Shown one piece after another: positions 37,245 through 48,480 of a stretch of DNA of 64,000 nt (positions within the stretch are counted from its first letter, which is position 1; each line of letters opens with the position of its first letter). The notes below the pieces were generated by a model. It was not told the origin of the DNA, ran no database searches, and saw nothing but the letters and a program-made list of their open reading frames with translations. The stretch is from the NCBI RefSeq assembly GCF_004115925.1, contig NZ_SDDX01000029.1, positions 1 to 64,000 of the forward strand, in the 5' to 3' direction. This DNA is from Lelliottia nimipressuralis (lineage in GTDB: Bacteria > Pseudomonadota > Gammaproteobacteria > Enterobacterales > Enterobacteriaceae). The translations under genes were made by a program, and so were the position numbers.

Positions 37245-37450
37245 GGCAAGACCCTGATTTAACTAATGGTAAGTATCTTGTTAACTTTTATGTAACTTAA
37301 TTACAGGTGGAGTGTAAATATTCACTAAACGGATGAAAATAAGTGGTCGGATGAGTAGTAAAATTACAAACAAAGCGGTACTATTTTAGCCAGATAACCA
37401 CTTTTGAAATTTCCGGATAACGTTTCCGGCCAGCTATAGGGGAGAAAATC

Positions 37451-37657
37451 ATGGACCTGTATAAAGAGTTTCCAGCACATGTTGTCTTTTTACGTCGCAC
37501 CTTCGCCGTAGTGGCCGGGATTGTGGCGCTGCCAGTGATGTTGTTCTGGAAAGACCGTGCACGTTTTTATAGCTATCTGCACCGCGTCTGGGCGAAAACC
37601 AGCGAGAAACCGGTATGGATGGACCAGGCCGAAAAAGCGACCTGCGATTTTTACTAA
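37451..37657 (+). CDS. ybfA: YbfA, small membrane protein of unknown function
   Basis: A 68-residue protein with one hydrophobic segment (residues 16-33) flanked by basic residues and a hydrophilic tail ending CDFY. A GGGGAG ribosome site precedes the ATG. It is divergent from kdpFABC, as in E. coli. No function is established. Confidence 0.88.
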   Translation: MDLYKEFPAHVVFLRRTFAVVAGIVALPVMLFWKDRARFYSYLHRVWAKTSEKPVWMDQAEKATCDFY

Positions 37658-37680
37658 CAAATAGCCACACAGCAATGTCG

Positions 37681-37709
37681 AACCGCCACAGCGATGTGGC
37701 GGTTTTTTT
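37681..37709 (+). terminator. Terminator after ybfA
   Basis: AACCGCCACA and TGTGGCGGTT form a stem around GCGA, followed by a T-run, 24 bases past the stop. Confidence 0.88.
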
Positions 37710-37876
37710 GTGTCTGTCGCTTTCCGCTCGCCCGCCGGGCAAAGGTTACACTTGCTCCTGTAACATAACTTAAACATTATAGAGTCAGATATCCCACGTT
37801 TAGGGATAGACGACGCGGTTTCGGCCTGCGGTCAGAAACGCTACGCTTAGGTTATGGACAATTATTCAGGAGTGTT

Positions 37877-39289
<1,413 letters not shown>

Positions 39290-39299
39290 GAGAGTAATG

Positions 39300-40043
39300 A
39301 TGAAAAACAGCGAACTGGAAACCTTAATCAATGAAAAGCTGAACAGCGCCAGCTTCAGCGACTACGGCCCTAACGGCCTGCAGGTGGAAGGGCGTGAAAC
39401 GGTGCAAAAGATTGTCACCGGCGTCACGGCGAGCCAGGCCCTGCTGGATGAAGCGGTGCGCCTGCAAGCGGATGCGGTGATCGTGCATCACGGCTATTTC
39501 TGGAAAAACGAAGCACCGATTATTCGCGGTATGAAGCGCAACCGCCTTAAAACGCTGCTGGCGAACGACATCAATCTGTACGGCTGGCACTTGCCGCTGG
39601 ATGCGCATCCGGAGCTGGGCAATAACGTTCAGCTCGCTCAGCTGCTCGGCATCACCGTGATGGGTGAAATCGAAGAGCTGCTGCCGTGGGGTGAGCTGTC
39701 CATGCCGGTTCCTGGCCTGGAACTTGCTTCCTGGATTGAGGCGCGTCTGGGCCGCCGTCCACTGTGGAGCGGTGATACCGGCCCGGATCTGGTGAAGCGC
39801 GTGGCGTGGTGTACGGGCGGCGGCCAGGGCTTTATCGACAATGCGGCGCGCTTTGGCGTCGACGCTTTTATTACCGGTGAAGTGTCCGAGCAGACCATTC
39901 ACTCTGCCCGCGAGCAGGGGCTGCATTTCTACGCGGCAGGGCACCATGCCACCGAGCGCGGCGGCATCCGCGCCCTGAGCGAATGGCTGACGGAAAATAC
40001 CGATCTCGACGTGACCTTTATCGATATTCCTAATCCTGCCTGA
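39300..40043 (+). CDS. ybgI: YbgI, NIF3-family dinuclear-metal protein
   Basis: A 247-residue toroidal metalloprotein of the NIF3/GTP-cyclohydrolase-1-like family. Metal ligands fit the motifs VIVHHGYFW, LDAHPELGNN and AGHHATERGG. The ATG codons at 39297 and 39300 are in tandem; the second gives the E. coli start MKNSE. The cellular reaction is unknown. It lies between phrB and the pxp genes on the same strand. Confidence 0.92.
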   Translation: MKNSELETLINEKLNSASFSDYGPNGLQVEGRETVQKIVTGVTASQALLDEAVRLQADAVIVHHGYFWKNEAPIIRGMKRNRLKTLLANDINLYGWHLPLDAHPELGNNVQLAQLLGITVMGEIEELLPWGELSMPVPGLELASWIEARLGRRPLWSGDTGPDLVKRVAWCTGGGQGFIDNAARFGVDAFITGEVSEQTIHSAREQGLHFYAAGHHATERGGIRALSEWLTENTDLDVTFIDIPNPA

Positions 40044-40057
40044 TGAGAGGTGCGTAA

Positions 40058-40714
40058 GTGCAGCGAGCGCGTTGTTATTTATTAGGCGAAACGGCAGTGG
40101 TACTGGAGTTAGAGCCTCCGGTCACGATGACGACGCAAAAAAGGATCTGGCGCTTAACCCAGCGGCTGGGCGAAATCCCTGAAGTGGTCGAGGCCATACC
40201 AGGGATGAATAACATTACCGTGGTGCTGCGCAATCCGCAGTCGGTGGCGCTGGACGCCATCGAGCGGTTGCAGCGCTGGTGGGAGGAGAGCGAGGCGCTG
40301 GAGCCGGAGTCGCGATTTATCGAGATCCCGGTGGTGTATGGCAACGCGGCTGGCCCGGATCTGGGCGATGTGGCGCGTCATGCGGGGCTGACGGAAAAGC
40401 AGGTCGTCGAGCTGCATGCCTCGGTGGACTACGTGGTGTGGTTCTTAGGGTTCCAGCCGGGTTTCCCGTATCTCGGCGGATTGCCAGAGCCGCTCCACAC
40501 GCCACGCCGGGGCGAGCCGCGTCTGATGGTCCCGGCCGGTTCCGTGGGAATTGGCGGATCGCAGACCGGGGTTTATCCGCTCGCCTCGCCGGGGGGCTGG
40601 CAGCTTATCGGCCATACCTCCCAGGCGCTGTTTGATGCTAAACGCGAAGAGCCGGTGCTGTTGCGACCGGGCGATACCGTGCGGTTCGTGCCGCAGAAGG
40701 AGGGGGTATGTTGA
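40058..40714 (+). CDS. pxpB: 5-oxoprolinase subunit PxpB
   Basis: A 218-residue subunit of the ATP-dependent 5-oxoprolinase PxpABC, which opens pyroglutamate to glutamate. The hallmark [13 protein letters not shown] and [20 protein letters not shown] of the KipI/allophanate-hydrolase subunit family are present. The start is GTG. It overlaps pxpC by seven bases. Confidence 0.95.
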   Translation: MQRARCYLLGETAVVLELEPPVTMTTQKRIWRLTQRLGEIPEVVEAIPGMNNITVVLRNPQSVALDAIERLQRWWEESEALEPESRFIEIPVVYGNAAGPDLGDVARHAGLTEKQVVELHASVDYVVWFLGFQPGFPYLGGLPEPLHTPRRGEPRLMVPAGSVGIGGSQTGVYPLASPGGWQLIGHTSQALFDAKREEPVLLRPGDTVRFVPQKEGVC

Positions 40715-41640
40715 AGGTGATTCGCGCGGGGTTATACACCTCGGTACAGGACGGCGGGCGCACCGGGCTGCGCCAGTCCGGGGTCAGCTACTGCGGCGCG
40801 CTGGACAAACCGGCGTTGCAGATCGCCAACCTGCTGGTGGGCAACGATCCGAATGCCGCAGCGCTGGAGATCACCCTTGGGCAGTGCAGCTTTGAATTTG
40901 AACGCGACGGCTGGTTTGCCCTGACGGGCGCGGGCTGTGACGCGACGCTTGACGGCGCGGCGGTGTGGACCGGCTGGCGGCTGCAGGTGAAAGCGGGGCA
41001 GCGTCTGACGCTTCATCGCCCGACTCACGGCATGCGCAGCTATCTGGCGGTCGGCGGCGGGATTGACGTACCGGAAGTGATGAACTCGTTCAGCACCGAT
41101 CTCAAAACGGGTATTGGCGGCTTTGAAGGACGCCTGCTGAAGGATGGCGATAACCTGCCGCTGGGCAGCGAATCACGTCAGTTTACCGACGCGCAGGGGG
41201 TGAAACAGCTCCTGTGGAGTAACCGCATTCGCGCCCTGCCGGGGCCGGAGTACCATGAGTTTGACCAGGCCTCGCAGGATGCCTTCTGGCGACTGCCGTG
41301 GCGGCTCAGCCCGCAGAGTAACCGTATGGGCTACCGTTTGCAGGGCCAACAGCTGGCGCGTACCACCGATCGTGAAATGGTCTCCCACGGCCTGCTGCCG
41401 GGAGTTGTCCAGGTGCCACACAACGGCCAGCCGATTGTGCTGATGAATGATGCCCAGACCACCGGCGGTTATCCGCGTATCGCCTGCATCATCGAAGCCG
41501 ATATGTACCATCTGGCGCAAATCCCGCTCGGACAGCCGATCCACTTTGTGCCCTGTACGCTGGAAGAGGCCCTCGACGCGCGCCGTGTGCAGCGGCAATT
41601 CATCGAACAACTGGCATGGAGGTTGAATGATCGTCGTTGA
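40708..41640 (+). CDS. pxpC: 5-oxoprolinase subunit PxpC
   Basis: A 310-residue KipA/biotin-dependent-carboxylase-like subunit with [22 protein letters not shown] at its start and [13 protein letters not shown] in the middle. It forms the kinase/hydrolase part of 5-oxoprolinase with PxpB. It overlaps both neighbours, by seven bases with pxpB and 14 with pxpA, indicating tight coupling. Confidence 0.95.
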   Translation: MLKVIRAGLYTSVQDGGRTGLRQSGVSYCGALDKPALQIANLLVGNDPNAAALEITLGQCSFEFERDGWFALTGAGCDATLDGAAVWTGWRLQVKAGQRLTLHRPTHGMRSYLAVGGGIDVPEVMNSFSTDLKTGIGGFEGRLLKDGDNLPLGSESRQFTDAQGVKQLLWSNRIRALPGPEYHEFDQASQDAFWRLPWRLSPQSNRMGYRLQGQQLARTTDREMVSHGLLPGVVQVPHNGQPIVLMNDAQTTGGYPRIACIIEADMYHLAQIPLGQPIHFVPCTLEEALDARRVQRQFIEQLAWRLNDRR

Positions 41641-42364
41641 TTTAAATGCGGATCTGGGTGAAGGCTGCGGGAGCGATGCCGAGCTACTGACGCTGGTGTC
41701 GTCGGCCAATATTGCCTGTGGCTTTCACGCCGGGGATGCGCAGACCATGCGCGAAAGCGTGCGAGGCGCGTTACAAAACGGCGTGGCGATAGGTGCCCAC
41801 CCGAGCTTTCCCGATCGGGAGAACTTCGGGCGCACGGCCATGAATCTGCCGCCAGAAACGGTTTACGTCCAAATGCTGTACCAGATTGGTGCGCTGGCGG
41901 CGATTGCCCGCGCCGAAGGGGGGCAACTGCGTCACGTGAAACCTCACGGGATGCTCTACAACCAGGCGGCGAAAGACGCGCAGCTGGCTGACGCCATCGC
42001 CCGCGCGGTGCATGCGGTGGACGGCAATCTGATTCTGGTCGGGCTGGCGGGGAGCGAACTGATCCGCGCCGGTGAGCGTTACAGCCTGGTCACACGCGAA
42101 GAGGTGTTTGCCGATCGCGGCTATCGGGCCGACGGCAGCCTGGTGCCGCGCAGCGAGCCGGGGGCGCTGATTGCCGATGAAGAGCAGGCGCTGGCGCAAA
42201 CTCTGGACATGGTGCAGCAGGGGCGGGTGAAAAGTACGAGCGGTGAATGGGCCTCTGTGCGCGCGCAGACGGTGTGCCTGCACGGAGACGGCGAACACGC
42301 GCTGGCGTTTGCCCGTCGCTTGCGCGCAGAATTTGAGTTAAATAATATAAAAATCAGTGCCTAA
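41627..42364 (+). CDS. pxpA: 5-oxoprolinase subunit PxpA (LamB/YcsF family)
   Basis: A 245-residue LamB/YcsF-family subunit. [11 protein letters not shown] at the N-terminus and [18 protein letters not shown] and [10 protein letters not shown] are family signatures with likely metal or substrate ligands. It completes the PxpABC set. A 51-base gap then leads to the membrane proteins of the same cluster. Confidence 0.95.
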   Translation: MIVVDLNADLGEGCGSDAELLTLVSSANIACGFHAGDAQTMRESVRGALQNGVAIGAHPSFPDRENFGRTAMNLPPETVYVQMLYQIGALAAIARAEGGQLRHVKPHGMLYNQAAKDAQLADAIARAVHAVDGNLILVGLAGSELIRAGERYSLVTREEVFADRGYRADGSLVPRSEPGALIADEEQALAQTLDMVQQGRVKSTSGEWASVRAQTVCLHGDGEHALAFARRLRAEFELNNIKISA

Positions 42365-42415
42365 AGCACAAAACGCAAACACAACAAAACGCTATACAAC
42401 AACAGGAAGGACAAC

Positions 42416-43135
42416 ATGGCAGAGACGCTTTCGCTCTGGCCACTCATCGGTATTGTGGTGATCGTGGTCGGGTTTATCTTACGTTTTAATCCGGTGCTGG
42501 TGGTGATTGTCGCCGGGATTGTCACCGGTGTGGCGGCGAATATGCCGGTCGCAACTATCCTCGAAAAGCTGGGCGAAGGGTTCCTGAATACCCGTAACCT
42601 GCCTTATATCCTGCTGATCCCGCTAGCCGTTATTGGCCTGCTGGAACGCCACGGGTTGAAAGAGCGCGCGCAGGCGTGGATTGCCAAAATCCACAGCGCC
42701 ACCGCGGGGCGACTGCTGATTGTCTATCTGTTTGTGCGTGAAGCGACGGCGGCGATGGGGCTGACCAGCCTGGGCGGCCATCCGCAAATGGTGCGACCGC
42801 TGCTGGCTCCGATGGCAGAGGGTGCTGCGGAGAAAAAATACGGCGAACTGCCGGGCGCGGTGCGCTATCGCCTGAGGGCGATGTCGGCGGCGACGGACAA
42901 CGTCGGGCTGTTCTTCGGTGAAGATATCTTTGTCGCTTTCGGGGCGATCATCTTTATGCATAACTTTATGCTGGAGTCCGGCGGAATTCAGACCGAGCCG
43001 CTGCACATTGCGCTGTGGGGCATTCCGACGGCAGTCTGCGCCTTTATTATCCACGCCACCCGCCTGTGGCGACTGGACAAGCATCTTGAGCGCGAGCTGG
43101 CGAAAACCGCGCACACGCAGGGAGATGCCTCATGA
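42416..43135 (+). CDS. DUF969-family membrane protein
   Basis: A 239-residue inner-membrane protein with about six hydrophobic segments. The central REATAAMGLTSLGGHPQMVRPL is characteristic of DUF969. The function is not established. It pairs with the following DUF979 gene, overlapping by four bases (ATGA). The pair lies between pxpABC and pcp, which suggests transport of 5-oxoproline or pyroglutamyl peptides; this is inference. GGAAGG precedes the ATG. Confidence 0.85.
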   Translation: MAETLSLWPLIGIVVIVVGFILRFNPVLVVIVAGIVTGVAANMPVATILEKLGEGFLNTRNLPYILLIPLAVIGLLERHGLKERAQAWIAKIHSATAGRLLIVYLFVREATAAMGLTSLGGHPQMVRPLLAPMAEGAAEKKYGELPGAVRYRLRAMSAATDNVGLFFGEDIFVAFGAIIFMHNFMLESGGIQTEPLHIALWGIPTAVCAFIIHATRLWRLDKHLERELAKTAHTQGDAS

Positions 43136-44127
43136 ATTTCCAGCAAAGTTATCTCTACTGGCTGGCAGGGCTGATCCTGCTGATCGTCGCCGTGATGTCG
43201 TTTCGCGATAAAGCGAACCCGCGTCGCATCACTACCGGTCTGTTCTGGGGCGTGTACGGCCTGATATTCCTGCTCGGTGACTGGACGTATCAGCTGGTGG
43301 GCGATAAGCGCACCGTGCATATTGCGGTCGGTCTGGCGGTGGTTGGGCTGGCGCTGATCGCCGGTTTTGGCGGGGTGCGTCTGGGCAGCTATCACCAGCG
43401 TAAACCCGAAGAGCGGGAGGCCAGCGCGAAGCGGCTCGGCAACCGTCTGTTCTATCCGGCGTTAGCCATTCCTGTGGTGACGGTGGTGGGCGTGCTGATG
43501 TTCAACCATGTGCCAGGATTGCAGGAAAATTTGTTCGGACCGGGTAACCATTCGACGCTGGTGACGCTTTTCTCGATGACCGCCGGGTCGCTGATTGGCC
43601 TCGCAATGGCGGTCAAAATGACGCACGAAAAAGTGCATCAGCCGTTGCAGGAGGCGCGCCGTCTGCTGGATTCCATCGGCTGGGCGTTTATCCTGCCGCA
43701 GATTCTGGCGACGCTGGGCCTGCTCTTTACCGCCGCTGGCGTGGGTGATGGCATCTCCTGGCTGACGAAAAGCTACCTGGCGGTGGACAGCCGCTTTATC
43801 GCCGTGGCGGTGTACACGATCGGCATGGCGCTGCTCACGATGGTGATGGGCAATGCGTTTGCGGCGTTCCCGATCGTGACGGCGGGGATCGGCATCCCGA
43901 TCCTGGTGCTGCAGCATGGCGGTAACCCGGCGGTGATGGCGGCGATTGGCATGTTCTCCGGCTACTGCGGAACGCTGATGACGCCAATGGCGGCGAACTT
44001 CAACATCGTGCCGGCCGCACTGCTGGAGCTGCCGGATAAAAATGCGGTAATCAAAGCGCAGGTGCCGACCGGCGTGCTGCTGCTCATTGCCAACGTGTTC
44101 CTGTTGTACTTCCTGATGTTCCTGTAA
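43132..44127 (+). CDS. DUF979-family membrane protein
   Basis: A 331-residue inner-membrane protein with about nine membrane segments. GNAFAAFPIVTAGIGIP and GYCGTLMTPMAANFNIVPAALLEL near the C-terminus are typical of DUF979. It is always next to DUF969 in clusters I know of and probably forms a complex with it. It is followed after nine bases by pcp. Confidence 0.85.
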   Translation: MNFQQSYLYWLAGLILLIVAVMSFRDKANPRRITTGLFWGVYGLIFLLGDWTYQLVGDKRTVHIAVGLAVVGLALIAGFGGVRLGSYHQRKPEEREASAKRLGNRLFYPALAIPVVTVVGVLMFNHVPGLQENLFGPGNHSTLVTLFSMTAGSLIGLAMAVKMTHEKVHQPLQEARRLLDSIGWAFILPQILATLGLLFTAAGVGDGISWLTKSYLAVDSRFIAVAVYTIGMALLTMVMGNAFAAFPIVTAGIGIPILVLQHGGNPAVMAAIGMFSGYCGTLMTPMAANFNIVPAALLELPDKNAVIKAQVPTGVLLLIANVFLLYFLMFL

Positions 44128-44136
44128 GGAGAGACG

Positions 44137-44781
44137 ATGCGTAACGTATTAGTCACCGGTTTTGAGCCGTTCGGCGGCGAGACCGTTAACCCTTCGTGGG
44201 AAGTGGTCAGGCAGCTTGAGGGGAGTATTATCGACAGCTGCCGCGTAGTGACACGCCAGCTGCCCTGCGTTTTTGGTGAGTCGTTAAGCGTGCTGAATGC
44301 GGCTATCGATGAACTTGAACCTGCGGTGGTGATCGCGGTCGGACAGGCGGGCGGTCGTGTGGATGTGACCGTCGAGCGCGTCGCCATTAACGTGGACGAC
44401 GCCAGGATTGCCGATAACCACGGCCAGCAGCCGATTGATGTGGCGATCGTCCCGGATGGTCCCGCGGCGTGGTTCAGTTCGCTGCCGATCAAAGCGATGG
44501 TGGCGGCGATGCGCGAGAAGGGGATTCCCGCCTCCGTTTCGCAGACGGCGGGCACCTTCGTCTGCAACCACGTCATGTACGGGCTGCTGCATAAAATCAG
44601 TGGAAAAACCGCTGTGAAGGGTGGATTTATCCATATTCCGTACCTGCCTGAACAGGCGGCAGCCCATCCGGGCGCACCGAGTATGGCGGCGCACACGGTG
44701 AAAGCGGCGCTGATCGTGGCGGTCGAAGTGGCCCTGCGCCAGGCGTCTGACGTGAAAATCGTGGGCGGCGCGACGCACTAA
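44137..44781 (+). CDS. pcp: Pyrrolidone-carboxylate (pyroglutamyl) peptidase
   Basis: A 214-residue cysteine peptidase that removes N-terminal pyroglutamate from peptides. The catalytic triad is Glu80 (VTVERVAIN), Cys143 ([11 protein letters not shown]) and His166 ([10 protein letters not shown]). Its product 5-oxoproline is the substrate of PxpABC encoded upstream, so the operon forms a complete salvage route. GGAGAG precedes the ATG. E. coli K-12 has pxpBCA here but no pcp. Confidence 0.96.
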   Translation: MRNVLVTGFEPFGGETVNPSWEVVRQLEGSIIDSCRVVTRQLPCVFGESLSVLNAAIDELEPAVVIAVGQAGGRVDVTVERVAINVDDARIADNHGQQPIDVAIVPDGPAAWFSSLPIKAMVAAMREKGIPASVSQTAGTFVCNHVMYGLLHKISGKTAVKGGFIHIPYLPEQAAAHPGAPSMAAHTVKAALIVAVEVALRQASDVKIVGGATH

Positions 44782-44796
44782 ACAAAGGAAGATAAG

Positions 44797-45588
44797 ATGC
44801 CAGAAGGTCCGGAGATCCGCCGCGCGGCGGATAGCCTGGAGGCGGCGATAAAGGGCAAACCGCTGACCGATGCGTGGTTTGCTTTCCCTCAGTTAAAACC
44901 GTATGAAACGCAGTTGATCGGGCAAACCGTGACGCACATCGAGACGCGCGGCAAAGCGTTGCTGACCCATTTCAGCCATAACCTGACGTTATATAGCCAC
45001 AACCAGCTTTATGGCGTCTGGCGAGTGATCAATGTGGGTGAGCAACCGCAAACTAATCGTGTCTTGCGCGTCAGATTGCAGACGGCGGAGAAGGCTATTT
45101 TGCTCTACAGCGCGTCGGATATCGAGATGTTAACGCCGGAGCAACTGATCACTCACCCGTTCCTGCAACGGGTCGGGCCGGACGTGCTGGATATGCGCCT
45201 GACGGCAGAAACTGTGAAAGCGCGGCTGTTGTCGCCTGCCTTTCGCAACCGACAATTTTCCGGGCTGCTGCTCGATCAGGCGTTTCTCGCCGGGCTAGGT
45301 AACTATCTGCGCGTTGAAATTCTGTGGGAAGTGGGGCTGGCAGGTCAGCGAAAAGTGTCGCAGCTCAATGAGAGGCAGCTCGATGCGCTGTCTCATGCCT
45401 TGCTGGAGATCCCGCGCCTTTCCTACAACACGCGCGGCGTGGTGGATGATAAAAAACATCATGGGGCGTTGTTCCGCTTCAAGGTGTTTCATCGGGAAGG
45501 AAAGCCGTGCGAGCGGTGCGGCGGGGCGATTGAAAGAACAATGTTGTCGTCACGACCGTTTTACTGGTGCCCGGCGTGCCAGCAATAA
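44797..45588 (+). CDS. nei: Endonuclease VIII (DNA glycosylase/AP lyase)
   Basis: A 263-residue base-excision repair enzyme for oxidised pyrimidines. Pro2 and Glu3 ([12 protein letters not shown]) are the catalytic residues, and Lys53-type loop RGKALLTHF follows. The H2TH motif lies near [17 protein letters not shown]. The C-terminal zinc finger is C-x2-C...C-x2-C (CERCGG, CPACQQ). It starts 15 bases after pcp. Confidence 0.96.
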   Translation: MPEGPEIRRAADSLEAAIKGKPLTDAWFAFPQLKPYETQLIGQTVTHIETRGKALLTHFSHNLTLYSHNQLYGVWRVINVGEQPQTNRVLRVRLQTAEKAILLYSASDIEMLTPEQLITHPFLQRVGPDVLDMRLTAETVKARLLSPAFRNRQFSGLLLDQAFLAGLGNYLRVEILWEVGLAGQRKVSQLNERQLDALSHALLEIPRLSYNTRGVVDDKKHHGALFRFKVFHREGKPCERCGGAIERTMLSSRPFYWCPACQQ

Positions 45589-45592
45589 AAAC

Positions 45593-45621
45593 AAAACGGT
45601 AACCCGAAGGTTACCGTTTTT
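45593..45621 (+). terminator. Terminator after nei
   Basis: AAAACGGTAACC and GGTTACCGTTTT form a 12-bp stem with a T-tail on the plus strand, four bases past the nei stop. Confidence 0.88.
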
Positions 45622-45655
45622 GGTATTAGCGTCCTCTCCAGTGTGAAGAAGATTA

Positions 45656-45679
45656 AGGTGCGGGCAGCAGGCCGCACCT
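45656..45679 (-). terminator. Terminator after gltA
   Basis: AGGTGCGG and CCGCACCT pair on the minus strand around a short loop, eight bases past the gltA stop and followed by TTAATCTTCTT. Confidence 0.6.
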
Positions 45680-45687
45680 CATCGCGC

Positions 45688-46974
45688 TTATTTTGTTTTC
45701 ACATCAGACTTAAAATCACGCTGGTCGTAGCCGGTATACAGCTGACGCGGACGCGCAATTTTCATGCCTTCGCTGTGCATTTCGTTCCAGTGTGCAATCC
45801 AGCCGACGGTACGTGCCATCGCGAAGATCACGGTAAACATGGAAGACGGAATGCCCATCGCTTTCAGAATAATGCCAGAGTAGAAATCGACGTTCGGGTA
45901 CAGTTTCTTCTCGATGAAGTACGGGTCGTTCAGCGCGATATGTTCCAGCTCCATCGCCACTTCCAGCAGATCATCTTTGGTGCCCAGCTCTTTCAGCACT
46001 TCGTGGCAGGTTTCACGCATCACGGTGGCGCGCGGGTCATAGTTTTTGTAAACACGGTGACCGAAGCCCATCAGGCGGAAGGAGTCGTTCTTATCTTTCG
46101 CACGACGCACGAACTCTGGAATGTGCTCAACGGAGCTGATCTCTTCCAGCATCTTCAGTGCCGCTTCGTTAGCACCACCGTGCGCCGGTCCCCACAGGGA
46201 GGCGATACCGGCAGCGATACAGGCGAATGGGTTCGCGCCTGAAGAGCCTGCGGTACGGACGGTAGAGGTCGATGCGTTCTGTTCATGATCGGCGTGCAGG
46301 ATCAGAATACGGTCCATGGCGCGCTCAAGCACCGGGTTAACCTCGTAGGTTTCGCACGGTGTGGAGAACATCATGTTCAGGAAGTTGCCTGAATAGGAGA
46401 GGTCGTTACGCGGGTAAACAAAGGGCTGGCCGATGGAGTATTTGTAACACATCGCCGCCATGGTTGGCATTTTGGACAGCAGACGGAACGCCGCGATATC
46501 GCGATGGCGTGGGTTATTCACGTCCAGAGAGTCGTGGTAGAACGCGGCCAGTGCGCCGGTAATCCCGCACATGACCGCCATCGGATGTGAATCACGACGG
46601 AATGCATGGAACAGACGGGTAATCTGCTCATGGATCATGGTGTGGCGGGTAACGGTGGTTCTGAACTCATCGTATTGTTCCTGCGTCGGTTTTTCGCCGT
46701 TCAGCAGGATATAGCACACTTCCAGATAGTTGGATTCGGTGGCTAACTGATCGATGGGGAAACCGCGGTGGAGCAGGATACCTTCGTCACCGTCGATGTA
46801 GGTGATTTTGGATTCGCAAGATGCGGTAGAGGTGAAACCAGGGTCAAAGGTGAATACTCCTTTGGAACCCAGTGTACGGATATCAATAACATCCTGACCG
46901 AGCGTGCCTTTTAGCACATCCAGTTCAATAGCAGTGTCACCGTTTAGGGTGAGCTTTGCCTTTGTATCAGCCAT
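45688..46974 (-). CDS. gltA: Citrate synthase (type II, NADH-sensitive family)
   Basis: A 428-residue hexameric citrate synthase that condenses oxaloacetate and acetyl-CoA at the entry of the TCA cycle. The catalytic residues fit [28 protein letters not shown] and the Asp of VDFYSGI. The N-terminal 60 residues are the extra domain of Gram-negative NADH-inhibited forms. It is divergent from sdhC across a control gap of about 775 bases. Confidence 0.98.
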   Translation of the reverse strand: MADTKAKLTLNGDTAIELDVLKGTLGQDVIDIRTLGSKGVFTFDPGFTSTASCESKITYIDGDEGILLHRGFPIDQLATESNYLEVCYILLNGEKPTQEQYDEFRTTVTRHTMIHEQITRLFHAFRRDSHPMAVMCGITGALAAFYHDSLDVNNPRHRDIAAFRLLSKMPTMAAMCYKYSIGQPFVYPRNDLSYSGNFLNMMFSTPCETYEVNPVLERAMDRILILHADHEQNASTSTVRTAGSSGANPFACIAAGIASLWGPAHGGANEAALKMLEEISSVEHIPEFVRRAKDKNDSFRLMGFGHRVYKNYDPRATVMRETCHEVLKELGTKDDLLEVAMELEHIALNDPYFIEKKLYPNVDFYSGIILKAMGIPSSMFTVIFAMARTVGWIAHWNEMHSEGMKIARPRQLYTGYDQRDFKSDVKTK

Positions 46975-47286
46975 TTACGGTCTCCTTAGCGCCTTATGCT
47001 TAAGACCACGTTTTTACCAACTTGCTTTCAGCTGTTTATCACATCGTTACCGGTTTGTTATTTGGCTTACCGCTCAGCTCGCGAGGAGGAACCAGGGTAC
47101 AGAGCTATGGCGCCTTGCAGGTAAACGTGTGAAAAATCAGAGAAACAACAGCAAATCAGTGTCTTCGCAGTCCGAATTATTCAAACCTGTATACCACTAA
47201 TAACTGTCCTGATAACTTCGGTCAATACCATCACACTGTTACATAACTAAATCTCAGGTGAAAGAGAGACCTCATAACTTTTGCGC

Positions 47287-47316
47287 ATTATATGCCTTTT
47301 CTGCTGTAGTTTGTAA
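47287..47316 (-). promoter_or_regulatory. Likely gltA promoter
   Basis: On the minus strand TATAAT (47287-47292) is a perfect -10 element. TTACAA (47311-47316) at 18-base spacing is a fair -35. It would give a leader of about 300 bases before gltA. Confidence 0.45.
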
Positions 47317-47373
47317 CAATAATGTTTAATCTTTGTCAAATCCGATGATTAAAATTTAAAATAATGTTGTTAT

Positions 47374-47389
47374 CGTGACTCTGATCACT
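47374..47389. promoter_or_regulatory. CRP-like site in the gltA-sdhC gap
   Basis: CGTGA-CTCTGA-TCACT differs from TGTGA-N6-TCACA only at the outer base of each half. CRP activates the sdh operon in E. coli. Confidence 0.55.
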
Positions 47390-47749
47390 GTTCCGCATAA
47401 AACCCGACAAACTGTATGTAGGTTAATTGTAATGGTTTTGTGAACGACCTATACTGCCGCCAGGTCTCCGGAACACCCTGCAATCCCGAGCCACCCAGCG
47501 TTGTAACGTGTCGTTTTAGCATTTGGAAGCAATGTTTACCATGACGCGCAGTTATAGATATGGACGCTGCTTGACCCGCACGCAGACCGGAGGAAGGAAA
47601 TCCCGTCGTCTTTCACGCTACAGGTGTGTTGGCTGCGTCAGGTCACCCCGGTCACACAGTTTACTGTGATGCAGGGGATTCCCGGACTTGCCGCCTTCCT
47701 GTAACGCGAATTCAAAGGGAATTATAAGAACAGCATGTGGGCGTTATTC

Positions 47750-48139
47750 ATGATAAGAAATGTGAAAAAACAAAGACCTGTCAATCTGGATCTCAAAACG
47801 ATCCGATTCCCCGTAACGGCAATAGCGTCCATTCTGCACCGTGTGTCCGGTGTGATCACGTTTGTGGCGGTCGGCATTCTGCTGTGGTTACTGGGTACCA
47901 GCCTCTCTTCTCCTGAAGGATTCCTCCAGGCCTCTGCCATTATGAGCAGCTTCTTCGTGAAATTTATCATGTGGGGCATTCTGACGGCGCTGGCATACCA
48001 CGTAGTGGTGGGTGTTCGCCATCTGCTGATGGATTTTGGCTATCTGGAAGAAACCTTCGAAGCAGGTAAACGTTCTGCCAATATTTCATTTGTGATTACT
48101 GTCGTGCTTTCAATTCTTGCAGGAGTCCTCGTATGGTAA
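47750..48139 (+). CDS. sdhC: Succinate dehydrogenase cytochrome b556 subunit
   Basis: A 129-residue membrane anchor with three helices that binds haem b and quinone in complex II. The haem His lies in [12 protein letters not shown] near residue 84, and SILHRVSGV near 27-35 contributes to the quinone site. The ATG at 47750 gives the E. coli start [10 protein letters not shown]; a start five codons earlier is not favoured. It overlaps sdhD by seven bases. Confidence 0.97.
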   Translation: MIRNVKKQRPVNLDLKTIRFPVTAIASILHRVSGVITFVAVGILLWLLGTSLSSPEGFLQASAIMSSFFVKFIMWGILTALAYHVVVGVRHLLMDFGYLEETFEAGKRSANISFVITVVLSILAGVLVW

Positions 48140-48480
48140 GCAACGCCTCCGCATTAGGACGCAACGGCGTACATGACTTCATTCTGGTCCGCGCTACTGC
48201 CATCGTCCTCACGCTTTACATCATCTACATGATCGGTTTCTTTGCGACCAGCGGCGAGCTGACGTGGGAAATCTGGAGCGGGTTCTTCGGATCTGCCTTC
48301 ACCAAAGTGTTCACCCTGCTGGCTCTGTTCTCCATCCTTATTCATGCCTGGATTGGCATGTGGCAGGTGTTGACCGATTACGTTAAACCGTTAGGCGTTC
48401 GCTTGCCGCTGCAACTCCTGATTGTTGTGGCTCTGGTGGTTTACGTTATTTATGGATTTGTTGTGGTGTGGGGTGTGTGA
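48133..48480 (+). CDS. sdhD: Succinate dehydrogenase membrane anchor subunit
   Basis: A 115-residue anchor with three helices. His71-type haem ligand lies in [17 protein letters not shown], with the following Asp-Tyr being the quinone-site pair. The stop overlaps the sdhA start by one base (TGATG). Confidence 0.97.
   Translation: MVSNASALGRNGVHDFILVRATAIVLTLYIIYMIGFFATSGELTWEIWSGFFGSAFTKVFTLLALFSILIHAWIGMWQVLTDYVKPLGVRLPLQLLIVVALVVYVIYGFVVVWGV

Larger units (their letters stand above)
46975..47749. other. Divergent gltA-sdhC control region
   Basis: About 775 bases without a gene, A/T-rich in the centre (47230-47450). It must hold the promoters of gltA (leftward) and sdhC (rightward). A CRP-like site and a gltA -10 are listed separately. 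The long leader before sdhC is where small RNAs act in E. coli. Confidence 0.6.

Noticed and set aside
42416..44127. DUF969/DUF979 as a toxin or secretion pair
   Set aside because: They are multi-pass membrane proteins embedded in a metabolic operon; transport is the simpler reading.
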